From: Oscillospiraceae bacterium
Lineage (GTDB): Bacteria > Bacillota > Clostridia > Saccharofermentanales > Saccharofermentanaceae
Direction: 5' to 3'
Assembly (NCBI GenBank): GCA_902795955.1
Contig: CADBNJ010000240.1
Location: forward strand, 1 to 15,421
DNA length: 15,421 bases
Below are positions 1 to 7,913 of the stretch, piece by piece (position 1 is the stretch's first letter; every line of letters begins with the position of its first letter). The translations under genes and the position numbers were made by a program. Below the pieces are notes generated by a model. That model searched no databases and was not told where the DNA came from. It saw only the letters and a program-made list of their open reading frames with translations.

Positions 1-1883
1 ATCGTGCTGTTGCCGTTGAGGCGGCTCAGTGAATCACCCGAATTATCGATAACCGTAACATCAGCAATATCCTCCAGCCTTACGGTACCGATTATCTCAT
101 TATCAATGAGAAGCGCCGTGCTGATCTCTTCGCTTGAACCGAACTCCTCACCGACTCTGAGAAGCCATGAATTATCATCCTTATCATCGATATAGCCGAC
201 AGGCATCGAGAAATTCTGGGCATATATAAGCTGCGACAGCGTCTGAGGCGAGATGAGGGAATCCGCATTGGCATTCTTGAGCGCTGTCTCCTTTGCCTTG
301 TCGTACTGAGCCTGCGCCATATCCAGCTGAGTCTGCGCGTCAGCCAGCTGGTTTGCCGCCGTTGCAAAACCGACTGCAGCATCAAGCTGTCCCTGGGTAA
401 GTCCGGCAAACATCTTCTCGAGGCCTTTGAGCATCTGAGGTATGGAATTGACCGTGCTTGACAGACCGTCAAGCGTAGTATTGACCCTCTTGAGAGCATC
501 CTGCATTATTCCTGATACATCCATCGTCTGGATCGTCTGGATCAGTTGTGTGACCTGAGTTATTGCGGATACCATCCTTCTGGTAGTCGCAAGGAGCCTG
601 TTAAATGACGATCCGTCGATCTCAGCACCCATCTGATCGAGCATTGCTATTATCTGATCGATGGAGGCAACGGTCTGGGCGATCTGCTCGTCACTGAGCC
701 CTGAAGCGGCAAGATTCGCCGCCGTAAGCTCGTCCATGGCCTTCTTATAATCTTCCGTTGCAGATGCAGCCTTGCCGGTCTTTTCTGATACATTCTGCTG
801 AGCAGCGGCAACGTCCCCTTTTGCGGTATTAACAGCCGACTCCAGCTCCTTATACTCTTCAGAGGATGTGTCGGCATCCGGTCTTGCCATATAGTCGTCG
901 AGTGCTTTCTGCGCCTGCTCAAGAGCGGCATTTGCAGCATCGAGTTCCTGCTGTGCCTCAGTCAGGGCGGCATTTGCTTCATCAAGAGTCTTCTTGGCCG
1001 CAGCAACGGCTTTCTCAGCTTCGGCAACCTTCTTCTCAGCCTCGTTCTGCAGTCCTTCGATGCCTTCCGCAACATTCTCGAGCTGCTTCTTGAGGTCGGA
1101 TATCATCTTCTTGAGGTTCTTTGCTATTCCCGGAGCCTGTTTGTCAAGGCTGTCAAAGATGGCACCCGACATTGTGGAACCGAACCCGGACTGAGCCTCC
1201 TCAAGCTTCTTCTGAGCATCCTCAAGCTTCTCCTTGGCTTCGTCAAGCTTCTCCTGGGCCTCGGCCAGCTTATCGTTGGTCTTGGTGAGGATCCTGTCAT
1301 TCAGGGCATCTATCTTATCCTTGTTAAGTTCAACAAGGATGCTCTTCTCGACAAGCCCGATGGTATTGATGCTTGCCACGCCCTCCTCACGGGATATCTC
1401 GGGAATGACATCATATTTGACGAAGTCGGATAACTGATATATATCGTAGCCTTCCCTCTCCACGGCAACATACATGGTCGCCAGCATGTCCATGCTTATC
1501 TCCATGATGTTCGGTGTGGAAGTGCCTTCCGGAAGGCTGCTCTCTATCTGATTCAGTGCCGACGACACGCGGACCATTGCCGTATTCATGTCGGTGCCGT
1601 CTGCAAATTCAAGCTGAACCATGGAATAGTTCTCTGCACTTGTCGACATTACGTTCTCAACGCCTGATATCGTTCCGAGCGAGTTCTCCAGAGGTCCCGT
1701 AAGCTGCTCTTCAACCTTCTCGGGACTGGCGCCCGGGTATGCCGTAACAACGATTACATAAGGGAGGCTTATCTCGGGCAGAAGATCCATCTGAAGCTTT
1801 GATAATGATACCCCTCCGAGCGCAATGATGATCAACGCGGCAACGAGGATGGTAAAAGGCTTCTTAACGCTTAATTTCTCCAT
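1..1883 (-). CDS. RND-family efflux transporter, N-terminal 627 residues, with large coiled-coil insert (partial)
   Basis: This is a proton-driven RND (AcrB/SwrC/MmpL-like) membrane exporter. The reading frame is open from an ATG at 1883 to the left window edge, so the C-terminal half is missing. Residues 9-28 form TM1, followed by family-typical segments: LLPEISLPYVIVVTAYPGAS, then EEQLTGPLENSLGTISGVENV, and later VRLEDIADVTVID near residue 610. Between about residues 203 and 540, where ordinary RND porter domains continue directly, lies a long Ala/Glu/Lys/Gln-rich helical stretch with heptads (LAEAQEKLDEAKEKLEDAQ at one end, LADAQTQLDMAQAQYDKAK at the other). It probably folds as an antiparallel coiled-coil hairpin outside the membrane. 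The start is supported by AAAGGA 8 bases upstream. The gene lies 10 bases after the PlsC stop and is probably co-transcribed with it. The substrate is unknown; lipid or drug export is possible. Family confidence is high. Confidence 0.88.
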   Translation of the reverse strand, partial: MEKLSVKKPFTILVAALIIIALGGVSLSKLQMDLLPEISLPYVIVVTAYPGASPEKVEEQLTGPLENSLGTISGVENVMSTSAENYSMVQLEFADGTDMNTAMVRVSSALNQIESSLPEGTSTPNIMEISMDMLATMYVAVEREGYDIYQLSDFVKYDVIPEISREEGVASINTIGLVEKSILVELNKDKIDALNDRILTKTNDKLAEAQEKLDEAKEKLEDAQKKLEEAQSGFGSTMSGAIFDSLDKQAPGIAKNLKKMISDLKKQLENVAEGIEGLQNEAEKKVAEAEKAVAAAKKTLDEANAALTEAQQELDAANAALEQAQKALDDYMARPDADTSSEEYKELESAVNTAKGDVAAAQQNVSEKTGKAASATEDYKKAMDELTAANLAASGLSDEQIAQTVASIDQIIAMLDQMGAEIDGSSFNRLLATTRRMVSAITQVTQLIQTIQTMDVSGIMQDALKRVNTTLDGLSSTVNSIPQMLKGLEKMFAGLTQGQLDAAVGFATAANQLADAQTQLDMAQAQYDKAKETALKNANADSLISPQTLSQLIYAQNFSMPVGYIDDKDDNSWLLRVGEEFGSSEEISTALLIDNEIIGTVRLEDIADVTVIDNSGDSLSRLNGNST

Positions 1884-1893
1884 CTGCTATCCT

Positions 1894-2652
1894 TTATCCT
1901 AACTGACCGCTATCCCCGGATCCTTCAGGTTCAAGCTTGGCGAGCATTAGATTCCTTGCATTCTCACTTAGCTGCTCGCTCGTGCTGCTCTTCACCTGAT
2001 CACAGTCAAAGACATCCAATATATCTATATCTATATGTGATCTCCTCCAGGGATATCTGTCTTTGATCGTCTCGCCACCCTGAATCGTGGCTACTACGAT
2101 CGGTACGTTTGCTTTCTGTGCAATTTTAAAGACTCCTGCGTGAAATTTCAAGAGTTTTAATCGTTTGCTTCTTGTCCCTTCCGGATAGACGACTATCGAT
2201 ACTTCATCCCGCTTAATAAGATCAACGGCATCAAGTATAGTCTTCATTGAATTTCTGGGGTTTGTTCTGTCTATGGGAAGGAAGCAGCACTTGCGGATGA
2301 TCCTTCCGTACAGGAACACATTGAAATTCTCCGGTTTGGATATGAAAGCCGGCTCATACTTCCTGAATGCATACCAGGATATGATCGGATCGAAATTGCT
2401 TCTGTGGTTGCAGACGAGCAGGAATCTGCCGTCAGGGATCTTGTCAAATCCCGTCGTATGGATCTTGACCCTCAGTATCTTCATGGCAATACCGGTGGAG
2501 CTGTTAAGAAGCCACCTGTAGAACTTGCTGTTATGGTCATATGTCATCACTTTCTTGCTGATGAACATCGGCGTAATAAGCCAGATCGCCAGATATATGA
2601 CGACTACGGCTCCTACGGCAATAAGCAGTATCCAGAGTATTGTCCAACCCAT
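1894..2652 (-). CDS. 1-acyl-sn-glycerol-3-phosphate acyltransferase (PlsC/LPLAT family)
   Basis: The 252-residue protein belongs to the LPLAT family, which transfers an acyl chain to lysophosphatidic acid or related lysolipids at the cytoplasmic membrane. A hydrophobic segment at residues 4-27 anchors it. The catalytic HX4D motif is H83-RSNF-D88 (VCNHRSNFD), motif II is FLPIDR at 124-129, and the glycerol-phosphate-binding motif is YPEGTRS at 156-162. The length matches typical PlsC proteins (about 240-260). The SD is AAAGGA with a slightly long spacing of about 11 bases. It sits 20 bases after cdd and 10 bases before the RND exporter. That pairing could mean the exporter handles a lipid or lipid-linked product, but this is inference. 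Another acceptor, such as a glycolipid, cannot be excluded. Confidence 0.9.
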   Translation of the reverse strand: MGWTILWILLIAVGAVVVIYLAIWLITPMFISKKVMTYDHNSKFYRWLLNSSTGIAMKILRVKIHTTGFDKIPDGRFLLVCNHRSNFDPIISWYAFRKYEPAFISKPENFNVFLYGRIIRKCCFLPIDRTNPRNSMKTILDAVDLIKRDEVSIVVYPEGTRSKRLKLLKFHAGVFKIAQKANVPIVVATIQGGETIKDRYPWRRSHIDIDILDVFDCDQVKSSTSEQLSENARNLMLAKLEPEGSGDSGQLG

Positions 2653-2672
2653 CAGTTAATAATTCCTTTCAG

Positions 2673-3092
2673 TTACAGTTTGAATCCCAAAGGCAGGAGT
2701 TCCGACAGTGTATGGACATCAAGCCCGCCTTTGCCGTCAGACATTATAACAAGAAATGACTCCGAATCACAGAATTCATTCATGACCTGTCTGCAAACGC
2801 CGCAGGGAGCGCATCTTTCGGCCGGTTCAGAACCTTTCGGGCCGCCTGACACCGCGATAGCCTTGAAGTCGGAAGGCTTTGTGTAGCCGTCGCTCACGGC
2901 CTTAAAGAAGGCGACACGCTCTGCACAGCACGTGGGGGAATAAGCGGCATTCTCTATGTTGCCTCCCAGATATACTTTCTCGTCGGATGTGAGGAGTGCG
3001 GCTCCAACAGCAAAGCCGGAATAAGGAGCATACGACATCTCCCTTGCCTTCGATGCTTCGTCCATTAATTGATAGAAATCGATCCTTTTCAT
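2673..3092 (-). CDS. cdd: Cytidine deaminase
   Basis: This 139-residue protein is a short-type, presumably tetrameric, cytidine deaminase that hydrolyses cytidine and deoxycytidine to uridine and deoxyuridine in pyrimidine salvage. The zinc site is complete: C56-A57-E58 (the Glu is the proton shuttle) and P96-C97-G98-V99-C100. The substrate-binding stretch FAVGAA (27-32) and NIEN (45-48) are present. Length and motif order agree with Bacillus Cdd. It begins 18 bases after the stop of the 1029-residue wall protein and is followed by plsC after 20 bases. It is a housekeeping enzyme inside an otherwise envelope-oriented run, and no functional link to its neighbours is evident. In many Firmicutes cdd sits beside era and dgkA, which are not seen here. 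Confidence 0.95.
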   Translation of the reverse strand: MKRIDFYQLMDEASKAREMSYAPYSGFAVGAALLTSDEKVYLGGNIENAAYSPTCCAERVAFFKAVSDGYTKPSDFKAIAVSGGPKGSEPAERCAPCGVCRQVMNEFCDSESFLVIMSDGKGGLDVHTLSELLPLGFKL

Positions 3093-3110
3093 AGTTGTAC
3101 CTGCTTTCTG

Positions 3111-6100
3111 TTATCTGTATAAAGTAACTATTATCGTTTCTCCGGGCTGGAGATTATAACGTCTGTATGAATTTGTCAGCGTCTTGGTGCTGAGTTTACC
3201 GCCATCGGATGAATACCTGCATATCTCAGACCTGTCGAAGCTCCTCGACGCATTGAACATCACGAACTGACAGAGATTGTCGGAAGTATTCGTGATAACA
3301 AGGAAGGAATCCGTGTCTGAATCAAACTGCGATACCGAACACTGCTTCAGGAAGCCTTCGGCCGTCTGACCGCTCTTGTTGCTCATCGGGTCGGCAACGT
3401 TGGCATACATCCTCCTTGTCCCCGCTATGTCACTTACCAGGGACATCATAGTAAGCGCTTTGCGCATCTCACCGCCCTTAGCGAAAACATCATCGCCGTT
3501 ATACAGTGAATGCCTGAACGAGATATCGCAGTCAATCAGCGTCAGTTCGGCAAAATATGAACTGTCTCCCATCAACGCCGCCATATACTGCGCGAAATTA
3601 AACTCTCCCGCGAAATCAACGGAGCCGATGAACTCCCCGAGATCGCGCCCCGAAGCAACTCTCGGAGCGGAATTACGTGTCTTCTCAAAAGCTTCGGTAA
3701 CGCGTTCGAGATAGGTCATCCTCATCTCTTCATCATTCTCAGGAACAGAAGAAATGCGCATCCTTGACGTGTGAGCATCAGCAGACGACATCATCATTCC
3801 GCCGTCGTAACTCATTCCGTCCAGGAAAACGATCTTATCCTTGATATCGGTGTAGAACTCAGACTGGGTTATCATGCCGATAACATAATCTACAAAGCTG
3901 CTCCTCTGAACATCGCTCGTAAATATTCCCTCCGAATCGGATATCTCAAAGTAAACCTTGTCAAACTGCCTGCTCCACGGGAGTGCTGTTCCGTTGTTTA
4001 TCCTGAGGGATCCGTACTCGGAGGATACTGATCCGCACAGATACGACACGATATTGTTAACCTGTTCCGGAGTGGTATATGACCCGAGGACAAGCCACGG
4101 ATCGGCATCGGCATCCCTGACGAGCTTAAGACTCTTCTCAAAGGATCTTACGTCTGACAGCCTGTGTGATTCACCCTTGTCGTCCTTGTATCTTGCTCCC
4201 GTAGACAGTTCGTTGACTCCCCAGAAAACACTGTCGGAATATCCGTTGCTCCCAATGCCGAGATTGTTGAGTCTAACGGCAGATGGCCGGCCCTCTTTTA
4301 TTCCGTCGTAGAAGCTGCCGGGAATATCCGCCTTGCCCAGAGAATCAGGACCCACATATATCTGGTCCACGAGGATAGTACCCGCACCGGTGAATGATAT
4401 GTTCAGCCTTACGGAATCGTCAGACATCATCTTGTCGTTAACGACAAATACAGTTGAGTATTCCGTGTATTCACTGCGGATATTTGTTACCGTCATTCCC
4501 TGATTGCCGAAGCTCTTGCCCGACAGCCATATCTCCACCTGTCCCGGAGTCATGCTGCTTGCATCCGCCTTGAGATAGAGGCTTAACTTGTAGAACGTAT
4601 CCGGTGCAAAATTATCGCGTATGCTTCCGCTGAGCTTTTGTGAAGCGATGTGGGCATTGTCCGTTATTCCCGTCATCCTGAGCGAATTATTACCGTCGTA
4701 ATGCTGGGATGACAGCTCTATGCCGGTTCCGTTCCCGTATATATCCCAGAGCCCGTCTTCAGGCGACTGATACCATTTGTCACCGTCATCGGCAGACAGC
4801 GAGATATAAGAATTCGACATATCGACAAAACATATGTCTCCCAATGTTATGGCATCATCAGGCGCGGTATTCATCAAAGAGAAATCAGACAGCACGGACG
4901 CGGAATACAGCTTATCGCCTGATTCGATCATAAGCTTTCCGTTGGAGGCTGCGAATATGCCGTCCACTGAGATGTTGTCTGAAGATATCTTATGAACATC
5001 CCCGGCCGTCTGAGAGATCATGACGGCCGTCTTGTCTTTTGTTGCAACTATTATCTGACCGTTATCGGTAACGACAAAGGAGCTTACACTTATATCAGCA
5101 CCTGCTGCCGCATCAAGAAGAACTGCGCCGCCGTTGCCGGCAACATCTATAACCGTTATCGTACCGTCATCGTTAAGCAGATACGCCTTGCCCTTGCTGC
5201 ATGTAAGAGATACGGCTTTCCGCTCTGAATATATATCTCCCGTGTCGACATAGGAATAGACAAGCCCGTTGCCGGATCTCATTACGCTTCCGTCGCTGAG
5301 GATTATTACAGTCGTATCGTCCGTGGCACCGATCATATCAACCCCCTGATATGAAGGAATGCCGATCTTATTGTAAAAGCCTGACTCGTATACGTAAATG
5401 TCGCCCGATGTTGACAGCAGAGTAAGAACATCAGAAGTAACGGCGCATGAATCCATCGTGATCTCCTCATTATCTTCACTCACCGCCATCTCAAGGAATG
5501 TCTTGCCGTCAGCCGAATTGTAGATCACGCCGTCAGCCGTAACTGCAAATATGCTGCTTCCGTTGCCGCATATATCGACAAATCTCAGATTGCCGCCGTC
5601 ATAGAGCTTGACCAGCTGTTCCGATGTAATGTCAGTGAGAACGATACCGGAGTCAGTCAGTGCCGTTACGGTGTTCTGCAGTGTACACGTCTTGATGATG
5701 CGAGAATTGCCTTTGACCGACTCGGGAAGCGTAACTTCCGTCTTCTGTCCGAGGCTGGTTGATTCATACCCGTCTATGTATCCCTCATAGCGCAGCTGCA
5801 TATTGCCTTCGGCATCGATGGATACGACTCTGATATGAGCGCCCACCGATCTTGCGGTATTGATCCCGCTGGCAATGACATCCTCGGGGGCAAAGAACAG
5901 AGACTGACCGTCACAATCAAGGACTGTCAGCGAATAATACTGCGTCTCCTTCTCGAAAGAAGGGTTGCTTATGAGATTTACGTTAGGTATGTGATCCAGG
6001 TTGATCCCGACACCGTTATAGGTAACATTCTGTCTCTGGTCAGTGAGCGATACCGATACAAGTTCCGCCCTGAATCCGAACAGTCCCAGAAGGATCAGTA

Positions 6101-6200
6101 TGATAAATGACAGAGTAACGACCAAGAGCAGAGTCAGGAGCACGACAAACAGCTTCCTTCTCCTCCTGTTACCAAACCTGAAACTCTCAAGCCTGTTCAT
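3111..6200 (-). CDS. Large membrane-anchored extracellular protein: beta-propeller-like, CBM-like and glycosidase-like regions
   Basis: I do not recognise a named family for this 1029-residue protein. A basic N-terminus (NRRRRK) and a single long hydrophobic segment at 17-42, with no lipobox, suggest a signal anchor with the rest outside the cell. Residue 79 begins NPSFE, the usual first strand of CBM4/9-type jelly rolls. Residues 170-435 are repeated short beta stretches of the VTADGVIYNSADGKTF, STSGDIYVY, LSDGSVMRSG type, resembling a beta-propeller. Residues 490-616 resume a CBM-like pattern (YDGNNSLRMTG, KLSLYLKAD, ILVDQIYVGP). Residues 635-940 resemble a GH51-like TIM barrel (AVRLNNLGIG, PWLVLGSYTTPEQVNN, KVYFEISDSEG), and 960-1029 look like the closing beta-sandwich. 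The usual GNE acid/base motif appears altered to SDS-E, so activity is doubtful. The stop of the CPBP gene abuts its ATG directly, implying translational coupling. The ORF is certain; the domain calls are inferences. Confidence 0.72.
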   Translation of the reverse strand: MNRLESFRFGNRRRRKLFVVLLTLLLVVTLSFIILILLGLFGFRAELVSVSLTDQRQNVTYNGVGINLDHIPNVNLISNPSFEKETQYYSLTVLDCDGQSLFFAPEDVIASGINTARSVGAHIRVVSIDAEGNMQLRYEGYIDGYESTSLGQKTEVTLPESVKGNSRIIKTCTLQNTVTALTDSGIVLTDITSEQLVKLYDGGNLRFVDICGNGSSIFAVTADGVIYNSADGKTFLEMAVSEDNEEITMDSCAVTSDVLTLLSTSGDIYVYESGFYNKIGIPSYQGVDMIGATDDTTVIILSDGSVMRSGNGLVYSYVDTGDIYSERKAVSLTCSKGKAYLLNDDGTITVIDVAGNGGAVLLDAAAGADISVSSFVVTDNGQIIVATKDKTAVMISQTAGDVHKISSDNISVDGIFAASNGKLMIESGDKLYSASVLSDFSLMNTAPDDAITLGDICFVDMSNSYISLSADDGDKWYQSPEDGLWDIYGNGTGIELSSQHYDGNNSLRMTGITDNAHIASQKLSGSIRDNFAPDTFYKLSLYLKADASSMTPGQVEIWLSGKSFGNQGMTVTNIRSEYTEYSTVFVVNDKMMSDDSVRLNISFTGAGTILVDQIYVGPDSLGKADIPGSFYDGIKEGRPSAVRLNNLGIGSNGYSDSVFWGVNELSTGARYKDDKGESHRLSDVRSFEKSLKLVRDADADPWLVLGSYTTPEQVNNIVSYLCGSVSSEYGSLRINNGTALPWSRQFDKVYFEISDSEGIFTSDVQRSSFVDYVIGMITQSEFYTDIKDKIVFLDGMSYDGGMMMSSADAHTSRMRISSVPENDEEMRMTYLERVTEAFEKTRNSAPRVASGRDLGEFIGSVDFAGEFNFAQYMAALMGDSSYFAELTLIDCDISFRHSLYNGDDVFAKGGEMRKALTMMSLVSDIAGTRRMYANVADPMSNKSGQTAEGFLKQCSVSQFDSDTDSFLVITNTSDNLCQFVMFNASRSFDRSEICRYSSDGGKLSTKTLTNSYRRYNLQPGETIIVTLYR

Positions 6201-7112
6201 TTATACCGCCTTCAGACTCTCCCTGTTCTGATTCCTCCGTTTGCCTACCGCGGTAAAGAGCAAGGCCATCGCAGGGACAGTCGCGATCAGCTCGACCGTG
6301 AACATGCTTGGCAGATTGTTATGGCTGATCCCGAGGACATCCGCAAAATAAAAGATCGCCGAACCGAAGAAATTGAATATTCCATGTATGATGATCGTCA
6401 CAAAGATGCTGTCAAAAGCATAATATGCCAGGCCTATCATAACTCCCGAGATCAGGGCATAACCGATATGTACCGATAATCCGTGCATTATTCCGAAGAC
6501 AGATGCAGACAGAATGATCGCCCACGCTCCGTTGAGTCTCCTGTTGATCGCTCCGTAAATTATGCCTCTGAACGTAAATTCCTCGGCTACAGGCACCAGC
6601 AGAAACATGGAAACAGCATAGAGCACTTGATCCCATTTGGGGTAAACAACTTCCGGAACATAGACTTCCATACTCTGATCGTAGCGGTTGACCGCCTGCT
6701 CGACCACCTGCTGGAATGAGCTTATCCATCTTGCAACAAGCATATAGACCGATACTATCATCAAAAGGGACAAAGCTATAAGGACAGCTGTCCAGCCCTC
6801 CGCAACATTTATCTTCCTGAATCTGATGAGATCCGACTTCTTCCTGTTGAAGACAAATCCTTCAACCCTCGAGAATATAAAAAGTGCTATTATTGCCACT
6901 ACTGAAGACGCAGCCGAATAAACACCGCTGTAGAAGCCGGGATTAAGTCTGATGCGGAACATGATATAAGCAACCAGATAATCGGACCCCGTAAGTATGC
7001 CGACACCTGCCGCCGCCTTGACGAGGGCTGAGATGATCCCGCCTATCTTATTCCATAACGGCTCGTATTTATCAATATCGATATAGCTGCCAAAGTTATC
7101 CGGTTCGCTCAC
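6201..7112 (-). CDS. CPBP-family intramembrane metalloprotease (Abi/Rce1-like)
   Basis: This 303-residue polytopic membrane protein carries the CPBP (CAAX protease and bacteriocin-processing) signature: E177-E178-F-T-F-R182 in VAEEFTFRG, a second-motif histidine at H210 (FGIMHG), and H243-GIF-N247 in the last core helix. These residues form the metal-dependent glutamic-protease site of the Rce1/Abi fold. About eight hydrophobic segments are visible, starting near residue 25. Such proteins process peptides or anchors at the membrane or give bacteriocin self-immunity; the substrate here cannot be told. The start follows the upstream DUF1292-like stop by 11 bases. Its own stop touches the ATG of the 1029-residue envelope protein, so the two are probably made together and might interact. 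Confidence 0.9.
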   Translation of the reverse strand: MSEPDNFGSYIDIDKYEPLWNKIGGIISALVKAAAGVGILTGSDYLVAYIMFRIRLNPGFYSGVYSAASSVVAIIALFIFSRVEGFVFNRKKSDLIRFRKINVAEGWTAVLIALSLLMIVSVYMLVARWISSFQQVVEQAVNRYDQSMEVYVPEVVYPKWDQVLYAVSMFLLVPVAEEFTFRGIIYGAINRRLNGAWAIILSASVFGIMHGLSVHIGYALISGVMIGLAYYAFDSIFVTIIIHGIFNFFGSAIFYFADVLGISHNNLPSMFTVELIATVPAMALLFTAVGKRRNQNRESLKAV

Positions 7113-7123
7113 GTATCTGCACC

Positions 7124-7501
7124 TTATGCCATTCCGGGAATCGTTCCCTTATATCTCATGCCCTGCTTGACAGACCCGTAATACCGTCTCATAAAACACA
7201 CAAAAGCCGATTCGAGCTCTATCGAATCCTTGATCGAATAGAAATACTGATCGCCCGTCTGGGAGAACTCGGTCTGCATGATCACCAGCTCCGGGTCGTT
7301 ATGAGATCCGTCATCCGGCACATAGTTATACATCACGATGTACTCCTTCTTTGCCATGACGAAAGTATCGATCACCGACAGAAAATAGTCTTTGCGGCTA
7401 TAAGGATCCCTGATAACGATCAGCTCGTTATCATTCCTGTCACGTATCCTCTCCGGCTTCTTGACGCCTTTACCCTGGGGCCTGCGCTTATTACTCTTCA
7501 T
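7124..7501 (-). CDS. DUF1292-like small protein, basic N-terminus
   Basis: This is a 125-residue protein of unknown function. After a very basic leader (KSNKRRPQGKGVKKPERIRD), residues 27-110 follow the DUF1292 pattern: a strand pair ending in DYFLSVIDTF, a tyrosine-rich strand (KEYIVMYNYVPDD), PELVIMQTEF, and a C-terminal helix that starts with acidic residues (SIELESAFVCFMRRYYG). It overlaps the previous DUF1292 gene by one base (TAATG), a strong sign of translational coupling. The two may be tandem relatives, one acidic and one basic, which could pair; that is inference. No membrane segment or signal peptide is visible. The family assignment is tentative. Confidence 0.65.
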   Translation of the reverse strand: MKSNKRRPQGKGVKKPERIRDRNDNELIVIRDPYSRKDYFLSVIDTFVMAKKEYIVMYNYVPDDGSHNDPELVIMQTEFSQTGDQYFYSIKDSIELESAFVCFMRRYYGSVKQGMRYKGTIPGMA

Positions 7502-7800
7502 TACTTGCCGTCGTCTTCGCCGTCCTCATCTTCGAAGAGTTCGTCGCAAAGCTCGTCATAATAATCGTAGATAACGTCCTCCTGATCCTCGTCGATCGTC
7601 TTGAGCATTATCTCATCGTCATCACCGGTCGTCTCTTCCATGATGACCATCTCGATATCCTCTTCCTTCTCCTCATTCGTAAGGAGCACGGCATAGGTCT
7701 TGCCGTTAAAATCAAAAGTATCTGCGTAAATAAACTCCGTGATCTCACCGGTCTCACTGTCTTCCAACTCTATCAAAGAATCGCGTTCGTCATTATCCAT
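7501..7800 (-). CDS. DUF1292 family protein (YrzB-like)
   Basis: This 99-residue, strongly acidic cytoplasmic protein matches DUF1292, the family of Bacillus YrzB. The core ITEFIYADTFDFNGKTYAVL is followed by the strand MVIMEET, a predicted helix, and an Asp/Glu-rich tail. The ATG has an excellent ribosome site (GGGAGG, 6 bases upstream). Its place after ireB and ruvX reproduces the conserved firmicute order yrzL-yrrK-yrzB, which supports the call. It has its own promoter at 7852-7881 with a dyad at the transcription start, so it is the first gene of the downstream envelope run. Molecular function is not known for the family. Confidence 0.85.
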   Translation of the reverse strand: MDNDERDSLIELEDSETGEITEFIYADTFDFNGKTYAVLLTNEEKEEDIEMVIMEETTGDDDEIMLKTIDEDQEDVIYDYYDELCDELFEDEDGEDDGK

Positions 7801-7824
7801 AGTAAACCTCCCGGCAAAGCTAGT

Positions 7825-7851
7825 ATTGTCGCTGATAATGGTGCGACAATA
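7825..7851. promoter_or_regulatory. Inverted repeat (9-bp arms) at the DUF1292 transcription start
   Basis: TATTGTCGC (7824-7832) and GCGACAATA (7843-7851) are perfect complements separated by ten bases, making a 28-bp dyad. It starts just after the -10 hexamer on the minus strand and covers the expected start site. It could be a repressor operator or a 5' UTR hairpin; there is no U-tract, so it is not a terminator. The symmetry is seen directly and the function is inferred. Confidence 0.6.
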
Positions 7852-7881
7852 TATTTTAGCATATTAAAAGGATTAAAAGAA
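7852..7881 (-). promoter_or_regulatory. Promoter of the DUF1292-to-RND gene run
   Basis: Read on the minus strand, TTCTTTTA (7874-7881) is followed after 12 bases by TGCTAAAATA (7852-7861). This gives an extended -10 (TG-N-TAAAAT) with a poor -35 (TTCTTT, 17-base spacer). The same 30-base layout occurs upstream of ireB (8631-8660). Transcription would begin near 7846, inside the dyad described separately. Confidence 0.65.
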
Positions 7882-7913
7882 GTTTTTCCGGTCCGGATAG
7901 CACTTGCAGGATG

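Noticed and set aside
1198-1262. AAGCTTGA-type short DNA repeats in the RND gene as a tandem repeat element
   Set aside because: They are the codon-level reflection of coiled-coil heptads (EKLD/EKLE/KKLE), not an independent DNA repeat.
2404-2886. 160-codon plus-strand open frame across plsC and cdd
   Set aside because: It spans two clear minus-strand genes and shows no coherent domain or ribosome site.
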